The notes under the pieces: generated by a model | What the model saw: only the letters and a program-made list of their open reading frames with translations | Databases searched by the model: none | Told to the model about the DNA's origin: nothing | Assembly (NCBI GenBank): GCA_025765615.1 | Contig: JAIVFJ010000016.1 | Location: 186,001 to 250,000, forward strand | Direction: 5' to 3' | Length of the DNA stretch: 64,000 nt | Source of the DNA: Zopfochytrium polystomum | Lineage: Eukaryota > Chytridiomycota > Chytridiomycetes > Chytridiales > Chytridiaceae | Program-made: the position numbers and the translations under genes | Part shown: piece by piece, positions 19,179 to 30,900 of the stretch | Numbering within the stretch: position 1 is the first letter of the stretch | Layout of the letters: every line of letters starts with the position of its first letter

Positions 19179-20167
19179 TCAAATATCGCATTGCGTAATG
19201 GGGTACGTGACGCCGCCCCAAACCCACGATCGCCCGTCCTCTCCCTCGGCCAGACCGTCGACCAGCGCTGCCTGGACTAGCGCCGATCGGATCAAACCCA
19301 GCGGCGGGACGCCCTCGTGCTGCTGCTGTTGAGCGGTCAACGCCCACGGCGGAAAAAGAGGGTGCGAGGGCGGCGCAGGGTGGAAGAGCCGGCCCGTTCG
19401 CGCGCTGACGTGGAGGCTCGCGGGGTCGAACGGAACCGTCAGGTTGCCCGCCCAGGTGAGTGTATGTGACCCGTTGCCCGCTTGTCGGAGGTCGGTAAAG
19501 ACGATGGGAGCTTGATTGCGGTGATTTTTTTTTTTTTTTTTTTTTTTTGTGGGGGGGTCAAGGGAGTATTGTTGGTGTTTGAGTTCGTTCGCCAGGGCGG
19601 TTCAGAACCAACCATCCTCTGATTGCACGTAATTGAACTCTGGGCCACACGGGCTCAAGTACTTGTACTCGGGGTGCCGGCCGCTGTCGTTCAGCTGCAG
19701 GCGTGAAAAGAAGAAGTCGAGAAACCGGAGGTCTTTGAAGCCTAGCGCGACTGCGTTCAGCGCCCAGGGGAAAAAAAAAAAGAAAAAAAAAAACCGGTGG
19801 GCGACACCCAAAACATCAGGCGCTCACTGGTGACAAAGTTTTTCGGGACCGTGTCGTGGAGGTACAGGTATCCGTGGATGTCAATGTGGTAAAAGTATTC
19901 CCGCCGCGGCGCCGGCGCCCGTGGAGGGCGGGACTGCTGTTGCCGTGCCCTGGCGCCGCTGTGGAACAACGACGGCGAGGTGAGGTCCGCGCGCGCACTG
20001 GTGCAGCCGATCCCGGACGGCCCGATCGAATCGTTCGCCTTCCGTAGCGCGGCCGGTCGGCTGGCGAGGCTGCTGCTGCTTGTGGCGGCGGCGGTGGGAT
20101 GCAGCTGCGGGAGGGCGCGGCGAGCCGCCGCAGCGAAGGGGATCGTCGCCAATGCGGACACACACAT
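19179..20167 (-). CDS. UPF0598 family protein (C8orf82-like), probably mitochondrial
   Basis: Minus-strand exons 20167-19828, 19741-19613 and 19510-19179 total 801 nt in phase, giving 266 residues. The family signature is clear: EYFYHIDIHGYLYLHDTVPK, then NFVTSFKDLRFLDFFFSRLQ, then YKYLSPCGPEFNYVQSEDA, then PIVFTDL, LTVPFDPASLHVS, TGRLFHPAP, GLIRSALV and a final WGGVTYPIT. These match human C8orf82 in order and spacing. The first 85 residues are Ala/Ser/Arg-rich with few acids and start MCVSALATIPFAAAARR, a plausible mitochondrial presequence; the human protein is reported to be mitochondrial. Its biochemical role is unknown. Introns hold A/T homopolymers (19526-19548 and 19770-19792). The start ATG at 20167 is the first in frame. 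Confidence 0.9.
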
Positions 20168-20411
20168 GGAGAGAATTTCCTTTGACTAAGCCCGTTTTTC
20201 GACCTCCGCCCGGCGCCGCCCGCTGCTGCCCACAGAGGGACGACGGACGGACAACTGAGAGACCGCCGCTCGTTTCGTTTCGTCGGCGGGGAGGCCCTCC
20301 TCGTTTGGCCGCTGCTGCAGGCCACACATAGGGCGAGGCCGACTTTGCTGAACTCCACAGGCTCCCGATCGTAAAAGATCGGCAGATCTTCCCCGCCAAC
20401 AGGAACAGGAC

Positions 20412-23272
20412 ATGCCGGGATCGACGGTGGATGAGCCTTGCGTCGTGCCGCCCGTAGCCGCCGCCACGGTGGCGACCAACAGTTCCTCCGCGCACGTCAA
20501 GGCGGCTCGGAAACCTGCGGTCTCGCCACAGGACGACTCGTCGTCCATCGCAGCCATTGTTGAAGCCCACGCCCTCAGCCGCGCAAGACGTACTAGAAGC
20601 CTCGCGCCGCCGGTGCGGCAAGCCCAACAAGCGCAGCCTCTGACCAAAGTCCTGCAGAGGAGAAGAAGCCGGAGTCTCGTTCGGCTTTCCAAAGAGGACT
20701 CGCTCTCTGGCGATCGGCGTTTGGTGCAGGCGCGCAGCAGCAGCGTCCAACTCGAAGGGCTTCGGCAACGACGGCGGAGGCTGGAGGTCAAAACATGTCA
20801 GGGGGCCGACCAGAGCAGCCGACTGTTCGCGACGGCCGCGTCGCCGAACCCTAGATCGAGCTCTGGATACACTGGGCTCAGCGGTGATCGCAGTCGATCG
20901 AACGAGACGGCCGGTGGGGCGGCATCAGCTGGACCGAGTAATAACCAGCGAATGCCAACGTCAAAGCCATCGGCTGTTTTGCCTTTCCACCCAGAAGACG
21001 AGGACGGGTTTGCGGAGGAGGATGAAAGCGGGGAACGCATTAAAGACCCACGTATTAGATGGGCTGTGTTGGCCTTGGCCTGCATGGTGATGTTTGGGGT
21101 ATGCCTTGAAAACTTGAGACTACGCGTTCGAAGCCAGTCTCACCTAATCATCTCTGGAATCCCTCATCTCCCATCAGAACTTTTACGCGTACGATCTCCC
21201 TGCGTCGCTGAACAAGCCGCTTCAATCCTTTCTTGGGACCAACGATCAAGCGTACCAATATCAGCTGAACCTTTTTTACTCGCTGTACTCATTACCGAAC
21301 GTGGTATGTCGCGAACTTTATCTGAAACTGTAGATCTTGAGCTCTTCATCCCCCGCCGAATCACAAAGATTCTTCCCTTTTTCGGCGGATGGCTCGTGGA
21401 CGCGTTCGGTACAAGGAGGCTCATGACGATTTTATCGTCTTTGGTGTGTCTCGGCCAGTTCTTGTTCGCGGTCGGCGTGCAAACCAAAGTTTACTGGGTC
21501 ATGCATCTGGGTCGGATAATTTTCGGCGTCGGAGGAGAGTCTTTGTCCGTTGCTGTAAGGTTTTTATTTCGGTCCAGTTCGCTCTAGTCGATAGCCAACG
21601 CCTTTTCTCAAAGCAAACACGCTTAACCACCAAGTGGTTCAAAGGGAAAGAGCTGGCGTTTGCACTTGGTACATCCCACTTATTTTCTCGAAATTCTCTA
21701 ACGAATTCGGAACTTGTACTTCGTAGGAGTCAATCTGAGCGTAGCGCGGCTGGGCAGTGTATTTAATGATTTTCTGAGCCCATATCTCGGTATATACGTC
21801 AGCATACCCTTTTCTGTGTGGTTCGGTTTCATATTCTGCCTGCTGTCGCTGGTGTGCGGACTCATTCTCAACCATATCGACGAGAAAGGCGTCACGCGTT
21901 CAGCGCGACACGGTCACCATATGCAGTCTTATCGCATGACGGCGACGTCTTCGTCCTCGTCCGTCGATGTGTCGCATCCTCATGGCTCCGTTGTACATCC
22001 ACCGCCGCTCGCTCACACGAACTCAGCCCACAGCCTCCGAAACGCGCGCCGCTCCATGATGCTCGAGCGCGAGGACAGCAATGCGGCGATCGCGTTCGGC
22101 CCCGGCGGACGCACCCAGGGCTTTGGAAGCTCGCCCCCCGGCGGACATCACGGTGTAACGGGCACACTGGACTGGAAGGCCGTGTCCGAGTTTACCTTGC
22201 CGTTCTGGCTGATCTGCCTGATCATGTGTCTGATGTATGCAACCGTCATTCCGTTCAACACGATCCACTCGGCGTTCTTGCAGAACAGGTGGTACCCGAA
22301 CGACCCGGCGACAGGTTAGTGCAGCTGGCGAACTGCAAAACCCTTAATTAGAATCATATACTTTCAATTAAACAGCCGCACAAGTTATGGCCATCCCTGA
22401 CATCATCTCGGCCACACTTGTTCCATTTTGCGGAACTTTTGTGGACCGCTACGGCCGTCGGTCCAAAGTCCTCATTTTCTGTGGATGCATAATGGCGGTC
22501 GTGCACCTAATCCTCGCCTTTGCGACTCGTCAAATGATCTCTTCGCCGCTCCTTTTGCTCTGCATGCTCGGATTCAGCTACGCTTTACTGCTGACTTTTT
22601 GGCCGTGCATTCCTCTTGTGGTGAAGGAAAAGTCGCTCGCCACCGCATTGTAAGTGCATAATCTGGAGGGCTTCAAATTTAAACAACCGAGCCCACCGAT
22701 TGATACCCCCAATCCTGTTTTCGGTCCTCTTTCCCACCAGCGGCATCGCAACAGCAACGCAGAACGCGTCTCTCACCGTCTTCCCCATTGTCGTAGCCGC
22801 CCTCGTCAACTCGGACCCCACATTCTTGCGCACCGAGCTCTTCTTCTTTGCGCTTTCCTTTGTCGGTGTCGCCCTCACAATCTACCTCCACGTCTACGAC
22901 GTCCAACACCTCAACTCGGTCCTCGACAACCCCAGCGTCAGCCACTCCCGCAGGCTGCGGGGCCGCCTCTTCCACCCGCCGGGAACGGTCCCAGAGACCG
23001 TCGGCGAGGAGTCGGAGACCGGCGCCAGCGGCGGCAGCAGCCGTGCCGACTTGGCCGCGGCGGGGACCGCGCTTCCGCCGTCCCCGATACCGCCGCCGCC
23101 TGTCGTCGGAATCCGCATCCCTGGCGTGTTTACCGAGGACGACGAGATCCTGGAGCAGATATTGGAGGAGGATGAGCTGTTTGAGTTGGATTTGGATATG
23201 GATTTGGAGGAAGGGTCGGAGCGGGATGGCGCGGCGGAGGTTGAGGCGGGGAGAGGTCATTATCTGGACTGA
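20412..23272 (+). CDS. MFSD1: Major facilitator transporter, MFSD1-like
   Basis: Seven exons (20412-21098, 21178-21303, 21369-21554, 21614-21668, 21727-22314, 22376-22649, 22741-23272) total 2448 nt, giving 815 residues. About 215 N-terminal residues are disordered and basic. The first helix follows (RWAVLALACMVMFG), then NFYAYDLPASLN, LFYSLYSLPNV, FFGGWLVDAFGTR, LGRIIFGVGGESLSVA, TTKWFKGKELAFALGVNLS, and in the second half AIPDIISATLVPFCGTFVDR, CMLGFSYALLLTFWPCIPLV and ATATQNASLTVFPIVVAALV. This order and wording match MFSD1, a lysosomal dipeptide transporter in animals. A long His/Ser-rich loop (about 85 residues) sits between helices 6 and 7. The C-terminal tail is strongly acidic (DDEILEQILEEDELFELD). 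The N- and C-terminal tails are much longer than in animal MFSD1. Location is probably an endolysosome or vacuole. Confidence 0.9.
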
Positions 23273-23595
23273 TGCGCATGTGCTGGTTTTTTTGTTTTTT
23301 TTTTTTGTTTTTTTTTTCTTCAAGCTTTCCTTTGTGTGTTCGGAGTTGAATGGTTTGGGGCGCAGCCGGGATGAAATAAATACAGGTAGACGTCGGTAGT
23401 GCAGTGTTGCGGGGTCGCGGATGGATTCAAACCGAAGCAAAGAAAGCAAAAAATGGGTGGCAAAAGAGGGCAAACCCGATGGGCACCAAGTCAAAAAAAA
23501 AAGTGATCAAAAGTTCAGGGGGGCACTCACGCACAGGCGCAGCCAGCAAGCCGGCCCTTCCACTTCACCCGACTCCACCTCTCTCGCTCGACGGT
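23273..23595. other. Intergenic region before the Q/P-rich gene
   Basis: T-rich sequence at 23287-23319 follows the MFSD1-like stop codon and is probably its 3' UTR. A reading frame is open through 23404-23595, but it lacks an upstream ATG and has transcript-leader-like composition. Confidence 0.4.
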
Positions 23596-24504
23596 ATGTT
23601 CAGCGGTCTGCGCCGCAAGAAGAGGGAGGCCTCGGTGCCCGGCGATCTGAGCGACGGGGCCTCATACGCACCCTCCCTCTCCAGCAAGAGCGCCACCTCA
23701 TCGTCCTCCTACGTCTCGCCCATGTCCGGCCTTTACGGCGACCCAAACGCCCCCACCCCCGGTCCTTTACCCGTCTTCCGCAAGCCCTCCCTCGCCAGCG
23801 CCAGCGACCGCTCGCCGTCGGCCGCGGACCGCTACCACAGCGACTCGCACCAACCGCCCGGAACCCCGCACTCCAGCGGCTCCGCCCCCGACCTGTGGGG
23901 CCAGCAACAGGCGCTCTCGCATTTGCCGATGCAGACGCAGATGCAGATGCAGATGCACCATCACCAAGACCAGCAGCAGCAGCCCCTATACTTTGACTAT
24001 AACCTCCAGCAGCCGCTCGATATCGGTTCATTCCAGCAGAATACATACCAGCAGCAGCAGCAGTACAGCCCCCAGCCGTCGCCCTACGAGCTGCACCAGC
24101 GTCTTCAGCAACAAAGCATGAGGACCACCAACCCCGAAATCGGCCTCCCAGCCACCGCATACCCACCGCTCCCCCAGGACCCGTATTACCCGCCGCTGCC
24201 GCCGGTCGACAGCGGTCTCCACCACCACCAGTACCTCCAAAACCCGGACCCGTCGCTGATCAGCATCCGAAAAATGCCCGTCTACTACGAGTCGGCCGAC
24301 GTCAACGGGACCTCTACTTACCAGTACGTGGCGCACGCGACGGCGGCTTTTGGCAACGTCGGCCGCACAGACTCGATGCCGCCGGCGTCGATGCAGGTGC
24401 ACCTCGAAGACGATGACGCAAAGACGCTGGCGGCAAGGACGCCGGTGGATCCCGCGGGCCTGCCGGCTGCGCTTCCGTCGATGCAGTGGGCCCCGCATGC
24501 TTGA
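23596..24504 (+). CDS. Q/P-rich intrinsically disordered protein
   Basis: A single exon; translation probably starts at ATG 23596 (MFSGLRRKKREASVPGDLSD), giving about 302 residues. The open frame extends upstream to 23404, with ATG 23479 as an alternative start. Composition is dominated by Ser, Pro, Gln, Tyr and His. It contains MQTQMQMQMHHHQDQQQQ, runs of Gln, PPLPQDPYYPPLPPVD and a Ser-rich N-terminal half with SP/TP sites. A short ordered-looking part (LISIRKMPVYYESADVNG) precedes a Thr/Ala-rich end. No domain recognised. Possible roles include transcriptional activation or adaptor functions; none can be claimed. Confidence 0.6.
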   Translation: MFSGLRRKKREASVPGDLSDGASYAPSLSSKSATSSSSYVSPMSGLYGDPNAPTPGPLPVFRKPSLASASDRSPSAADRYHSDSHQPPGTPHSSGSAPDLWGQQQALSHLPMQTQMQMQMHHHQDQQQQPLYFDYNLQQPLDIGSFQQNTYQQQQQYSPQPSPYELHQRLQQQSMRTTNPEIGLPATAYPPLPQDPYYPPLPPVDSGLHHHQYLQNPDPSLISIRKMPVYYESADVNGTSTYQYVAHATAAFGNVGRTDSMPPASMQVHLEDDDAKTLAARTPVDPAGLPAALPSMQWAPHA

Positions 24505-24910
24505 GTATGCGCGTGTACGAATAGGTTTTTTTCGTCTTCTTGCTGGCAGGCTGGTTGAATGAATGAACTCTGAACCCTTGCGTCTTTTTGTCTTCGACTC
24601 TTTGCCTCTCATCCTTATCCTCTTCTTTGATGTAACACACCCTTTTCGCGCCTTCGTACACATTCGGTTTTGAGCCGACGGTTTGGCCCATGGCTTTCCC
24701 AGGCGCTCCCAGCGAGCCGCAGGCGCTGAAACAAACTTCGCATTCCTTTCTATGAAATGGCTTCGATTAAATAAATTCTCCTACGTTATATGTCACAACA
24801 AAAAAAAAAAAGGAAAACATTCGCTCGCAAAACACACACAAATCTCTATTACGGACTCCCTCCTTTCTTTCAAAACAGATAATAGCAAAAAAAAAAACAA
24901 CCAGCTGTCT
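24505..24910. other. Region between convergent gene ends
   Basis: Lies between the stop of the Q/P-rich gene (plus) and the stop of the dynein gene (minus). Poly-A runs at 24800-24811 and 24888-24897 are seen. Likely two overlapping or adjacent 3' UTRs; no coding sequence recognised. Confidence 0.5.
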
Positions 24911-27900
24911 TTAATCGATAGAGCAAAGAAGTGCAACACCTCCAAGAATCCATTTCTGCGGCCTCTCCTTGGTCTTTAGGTTGAAAGTCCAGACGAACGT
25001 CGGACCCCTTTGTCGCGTTCGGTACACCGGGCACTCGTACACGCCTTTCGTCTCCTTCTTGTCGACGGGTATGGCTTTTATGTAAATGACAGGCATGGCC
25101 GGCGTCAAGTCCTTAAGGAGCGACTCCTGGATCATGCCCGTGTTGGTATCCCACCGCGCGCCCTCCATAAACAGCCCGTGCACGTACGCCCCCTCTCTGG
25201 GCGCGCCGGAAAACTCCTCCTTCGCCTTCTTCGTAACGTCGACGGTCAGCACCATGCGGTCCAGCGGCCACTCTGACTTTCGCGCGGTGGTCTGCATCAC
25301 GGCGGTCAAGAACGACTGCGGGTTGAAAAGCCCCGGCAGCCACACGACGGCGGGCAGCTGGAACTCTGCGACCCAGTTCTCGAGCTCCTTGATGCGGAGC
25401 AGCAGGTCCGCGTACCACGTCGCCATCCCGGACAGCGACGGGAACGCCAGCTTCTCCCACGACGCCGGGACCTGGTTCAGGAACAGCGCGTTCATCAGCG
25501 TCTCCATGTTCTCCGTGATCGTCAGGTCGCCCTTGAGACCCAGCTCCAGCTCCTTGAGCGACCGCCGGATCTCCGACGTCAGGATCGACATGCGGTCGCA
25601 CTCTTGGATCGCGACCGAGATGTACGGCGTGCGCTCTTCCACGCGCGCGATGAGCTCGGCGACGTTGAAGTTCTCCGGGAGCGAGTTCATGATGTCCTCG
25701 AGGATCGTCTTGACTTTTTCCTCCTTGCTTTGGGAGGCGCCGCCGCCAGAGTCTTGCGGTCGCATTTCGAGCATCGTTTGGAACAGTTTGTCGGCCATCT
25801 TTGTTAGCACGCCAATCTCCGCGTTGGGGTGCAGGCCGTACAAGTACGGCGACTCGGCGGGAAGGTTGTCGTCGATGTACCGGTGGTACTCTTTGTAGTC
25901 GGAGGACGGTGGGGATTGGAAGCCGGGTGCGAGCTCAAAGTTCCCTTCAAGCATTTCTTCCCGCAGATACACATCCAAGTACGCCGAACAGAGCCGTCGA
26001 TCCCAGTCGTCAGAAATATGACCTCCGTACATGATTTCGCCAAAAATGTACCGAAGATCCGTCCAGGGCACCTTTGCAAACGTCTATGGTGCTCCGTCAG
26101 CCTTTGCGTGATGTCAAAACTGAAAAAAGAAAAAAGAACACGAACCTCGAGGTAGTTGAAGAGCACATCGACCGAAATCGTGAGGTCACCAGTGCTGAAA
26201 GGGTATGGCTTGTTCCAACCCTGCGTGCCGAACTTTCTCCTCTCGAGCACCACGGCGTGGAAGTAGCACAGCGCAAACAGTATGGCTCGGAACTCGGCGT
26301 CCTTGGAGCACCGCTCGAGAGATTCCTGCGTAAAGTTGTCCAAAGCGCGGTGAATGTTGGCCTGCATGCCAGTCGGCGGCTCGTTCGTGATTTTAATCGA
26401 GGCCTGCAGAATGGAGATGGGAATAATATGGTATGCTGGGTCACCAGCCGGCTCAGCAGACAGGAACACCCTGAAGTCTTCGTGGGCTCCCGTCGACAAA
26501 GCCTCCAGCTTCTTTTCCAGAACGGGCAACCACTTGGCGACCAGGTGAATGTTTTCAAGCATGACCCAGCCGCCGTTCTTGTACGCCAAGTCCAGCTTCT
26601 GCTCCGCAATGATTTCTTGACCCTGTCCCAGCGACACGTTGTGGAAGTTTTTGTTGTCTTCCGTGACGCCCATGCTCCGACCGAGTGCCTCGACTTCCTT
26701 CACAGGGTCCACACCGGGCGATAGAATGAAGAAGATTGGGGTGGCCGGTTTCGATTCCTCGAATGATTTTGCCAGCGGGATGCGAGAAGAGTCGATGTAC
26801 TTGGTTCCCATTTTCTGGGAAATAAAGTTTCGCACGGCATATGTCATACGATCCGGTCGAAGGCAGCGCAGTATACACAGCTTCTGCAGAAGCGTCTTGT
26901 TTTTCCATTCTTGCGGCAGCTTCTCGTTCTCGGGGCACTCGTTCTCGCAATACTTCTTCCACTGCTTTGAGGCGCCCTCAATGTCCGACGCCAACGTTCT
27001 AAACTGCTCCAGATTGGACAGCGCCTTCACCATCTGCCAGTTCGAGTGACCGAGCCACTCCACCGGCGAGTTCAGGTTGGGAACTTTAGGGCCGCGCAGA
27101 AGGAAGTCCAGCTCGACGGCGTCGAGGTCGTCTTGCGCTCCCAGAATCTGGAAAGTCATCTGAGCCAGATAGATAAGTTTGTCGCGCTCAAAGAGACCAC
27201 GAGTCGTGTAAATGAACACCATGTGCGTGATAGAGTCGATAAGGTTGATGACTCGCTCTTTGATATCCTCCGAGGCTTCAGCCCGATTGATGGCGTTCTG
27301 GAAGACGACCTTGTAGGCATTCAAAGAGTACTGATACATTGGGTGGATCTGCCAGAGGTCATTAAGCAGGAAGTAGAGCAGCGATGAGCGAGCTGCGACG
27401 GGGCGGTACAGCTCACGCGTTTCGTTGATTTTCTTTTCCGTCTTCTTTGCTTCTTCGACCTTCTGTTCAATATCCGTGGCAGTGCTCTTCGTCGTTTCAA
27501 GGTTCTCAACGAGGGCGGTGTCTCCGAGGAAATTCCCCTGCGCCGCAGAGAGCCGGGACAGCAGCGCGTCCTCTAGCTCAGTCAGTTTAATTTTGAACTC
27601 GTTCTGCTGCTTGGTCAAATCGGCTTTGGTCCGCTCCAAGTCCGGACGTTCGATGTTCACGACGTCAGCCAACAACTGATCTTCGAGACCCGCAAGGGTG
27701 ACCGTGAAGTTGATGAGCGTTGTTTGTGCCTGGATTTCGGGGGGATAGTGGGGATTCGCGCGACGGGTTTGCAGAATCAGCTTGAACTGTGGGTCGTACT
27801 CGACTTCCTTGTCGCCCATCTTAATGTATTTCCCTTTCTTGATGGTTTCGCGACCCAAAAGTGGGTTGAGCACGGGATCGATCGACTCTGCAATGTCTTC

Positions 27901-30900
27901 AATGAGAACTGGGTCCCCTCCTGAGACTGCCTTCTCGATAGCGTCCAAGTACCCTCGCGATCCAAGGCGAACAATTTTCAGACGGCTGCCCTCTCGATTC
28001 TTCACCCAAGTCACTCCTTGCAACTGAGGATCGATAATCAACGGCCACCGTTTGCAAGACGTTACCATGGTTGCGTTTTCCAGAGAAACTCTGTCCGTAG
28101 GTAATCCTTCGTTGTTCCACTTGGCTATTTCCGCACTTGACGTTAAGATTACCAACGGGTCGACGTCGTCGGACAAGGGAACTTTGTCGGGGTTGTCGTC
28201 GGCCCGTAGGTACTTTAGCCAAGAGTCCTGCAAAAGTTCTTCACGGTACTTTTTGCTGAAGCAGCCGACGTACGAAACGAAGGCAGCCGACAGTAAAACG
28301 TCACCCGCAAGTGTCTTTTCTTGTTCCTTGAACTTTCCGACAGCCTCGCTCCAACGCACCTTTTCAGACGCAAGACCATTGACCAACCGATTCGCGAGAA
28401 TAATGGTTTCCTGCGTGGACCGCGCTTCTTCCTCGCATTTCAGCTTGTCTGCGGTCGCCTTTTCGAACTTGGCCTTGAGCTCCGCAAGGTTGCGATCGAG
28501 CTCTCCAATCTTTGCCTGAATGTCCCGCAGCCGGCTTTGGGAAATCTGCAACTCGTTGTTGGCAGACTCGAGCGCCTTCCTTTTCGGTTCGACATCGCAG
28601 TACACGTGGTAGTATGACACAATGTTGACGACCCACGAGCATAGACCAGCCGCGGCGAGTGATTTGCTTTTCATAAAGTCTTCGTTGAAGTTTGGGTCGG
28701 ATAGGTAAGGCTGCAGCGCGTCAAGATTGGATTGGTCAATGTTCTCCTTGTTGAACGTGATGAGGGATTCCAGGAATGCGTCGACCTTCGCCATCATGTT
28801 CTTGCACGCTTTCCAACTACGGTCTTTTGCAATCTTGCCTGGAGGACTGAGCAAAACCATGACAGCAGCGGTCGTGTTGACGACCTCCTGGGACGGCGAA
28901 CCGAAAGACTTGAGCTCGGTCAAGTTGGCCTTGTTCAGCGTGTTCAGGGCGTTTGAGGCGGCCAACAGGGCAGGCTCGGCGGCTGCGAGATCCTGCTCGC
29001 AAGACGCTGCCTTCTCTTGGACCTCCTTCGTAAAAGCATCGACTTTCTTCTCCTCTTCGGCTGCGATTGCCTTCTCCTTGTTGACTTTCTCCGTATCTAT
29101 TCCGACGCGCTCAATCAGCCGAAGCGCTTCTTCGTTCTTCGCCTTCAGATCGACTTCTTGGAACGCGAGCTTTGCTTTCAAGTCATCGACTTGAGCGGCC
29201 GTCGATTGCAGCTTTGTGAGACCGTTTTCAAGACGGTCCATCGCCCGCGTCAGCTCGATGGATTTCTTCTCCAGCATTTCCTTGTACAACGCAATCAGCG
29301 CCAAGAATGACTTTGGCGTTGTGTAATTGTGTCGTTTCTCGTTGAGCAAGAACTTGCGCGAAACGCCGTTGACAGACTGATGGGCGTAGGCCATAAACTT
29401 TGTCACTGGCGCCTTCAACGCTGCGGGGACGAGCTCGCACGTCGAGATGAATCTCGTTGCCACAGAGTTCAGCGCCTCATCCGGCCACTGGTGGAACCAG
29501 TCTATCATGGTGCAGTTTACAATCGCGGGGAATTTGCGGCAACGAGAGCGTAGCGTATTCCCGACCGGTGAGAAGCAAAGCACAATTTTCAGGTTCTTCC
29601 GCACCGTTCGGATGAACAAGTCCCAGCAAACCTCTCTGGTGTCGACAAGACCTTGAGCTTTTGCTTCGTTCCGCATTGCGTTAATGATGTTGTCAACCTC
29701 GTCATCAGGGAAGAGTCCAGGTATGATTCCGGATGCAAGCATATCGTTGATGAGTACGAGGAATTTCTCCTCCGCCACTTGAGAGTCCGTCAACAAGAAC
29801 ATGATTTGCAACTTTTTCAAACCGGTTTTGGTGTAAAGGCCGGAAAGATCAGTTTTCAAATCATTAATGGAGTAGCCCTTGCGAATCGTGATTTGGAATA
29901 CGTCCATTTGTGAGATGAACGCTGCAAGACGAGATAGCGACTGTTTTCCACTGCCACCAACACCGACAAGAAGCGCGTTTCCTCTTGGGCTCTCCAGGAT
30001 GCGATTAATGCGGCAGATGTGACTCATGGCATCTTCGAACAGCACAAGATTCATGGCTGCGTTGACCTCTTCGTACTGCATCTGCGCCTCGTCCAAGAGC
30101 CGTTTGAGGGTAGCCCAGTCCTTAATTTGGCCGTACTTGGGCTCCCCCATACCGAAAGCGAAATGAGTAAAGATTATCGGTTCGGCGTTGACTTGGGTCT
30201 GGTCCATGTCGTCGAATGTTTTCTTTGCAATCTCCATTTGGAACTTCTGGAGCTGCTGCGAGTCTGTGAACTCCACCATCTTGTCTGCGTAGGTACGTGT
30301 TGTTTCATGCAACCAAAGTCGAACTAAATCAATGGGCTCCTTCAGAGTGTCCTTGGATGAAAACAGGATGCCTTGGAAGATGTTTGACAGATCTCTCAAA
30401 TTGAAAATATAGTGGAACTTGACAGCGGATGGCAAGAAGAATGAAGCAACCTTCTTGTGGAGGCCAAGCGTCGCGGCCACGAGCTTCTCACCGAGGCGCT
30501 GAATGTTTGCTGGGAAGTTCTTCAGGTGCGCTGACAGAATCTGGAAGTAAATGCTCTGCAGGGAGTCGACACCCGGGAAGTTGACAGCAAACGTGGCGAA
30601 ATGACGACCCAATCGACCGCTGATTGTGAACGAGCCGGCGGTCGGATTCATGCAAGCGACGTACTGGCAGTTGTGAATCTCCTTCAAAGTCAGCTTGGCT
30701 CTGTCGTACCAGTGACGGTAATCGAGATATTGGCGGAGCAACGTGTGCGGACTTGCAGTTCCGTATTTGTCGACCTCGGGCATGTTAAGATCATCCAAAA
30801 AGTAAATCAGCTTTTTCGTTCCGGGAGGGCCGTAGTTGCGACCGGCCTTCTTTTCCAACGGCTTCTCCAGGATGGCTTGAAGTGACCAAGCGGTAGTGTA

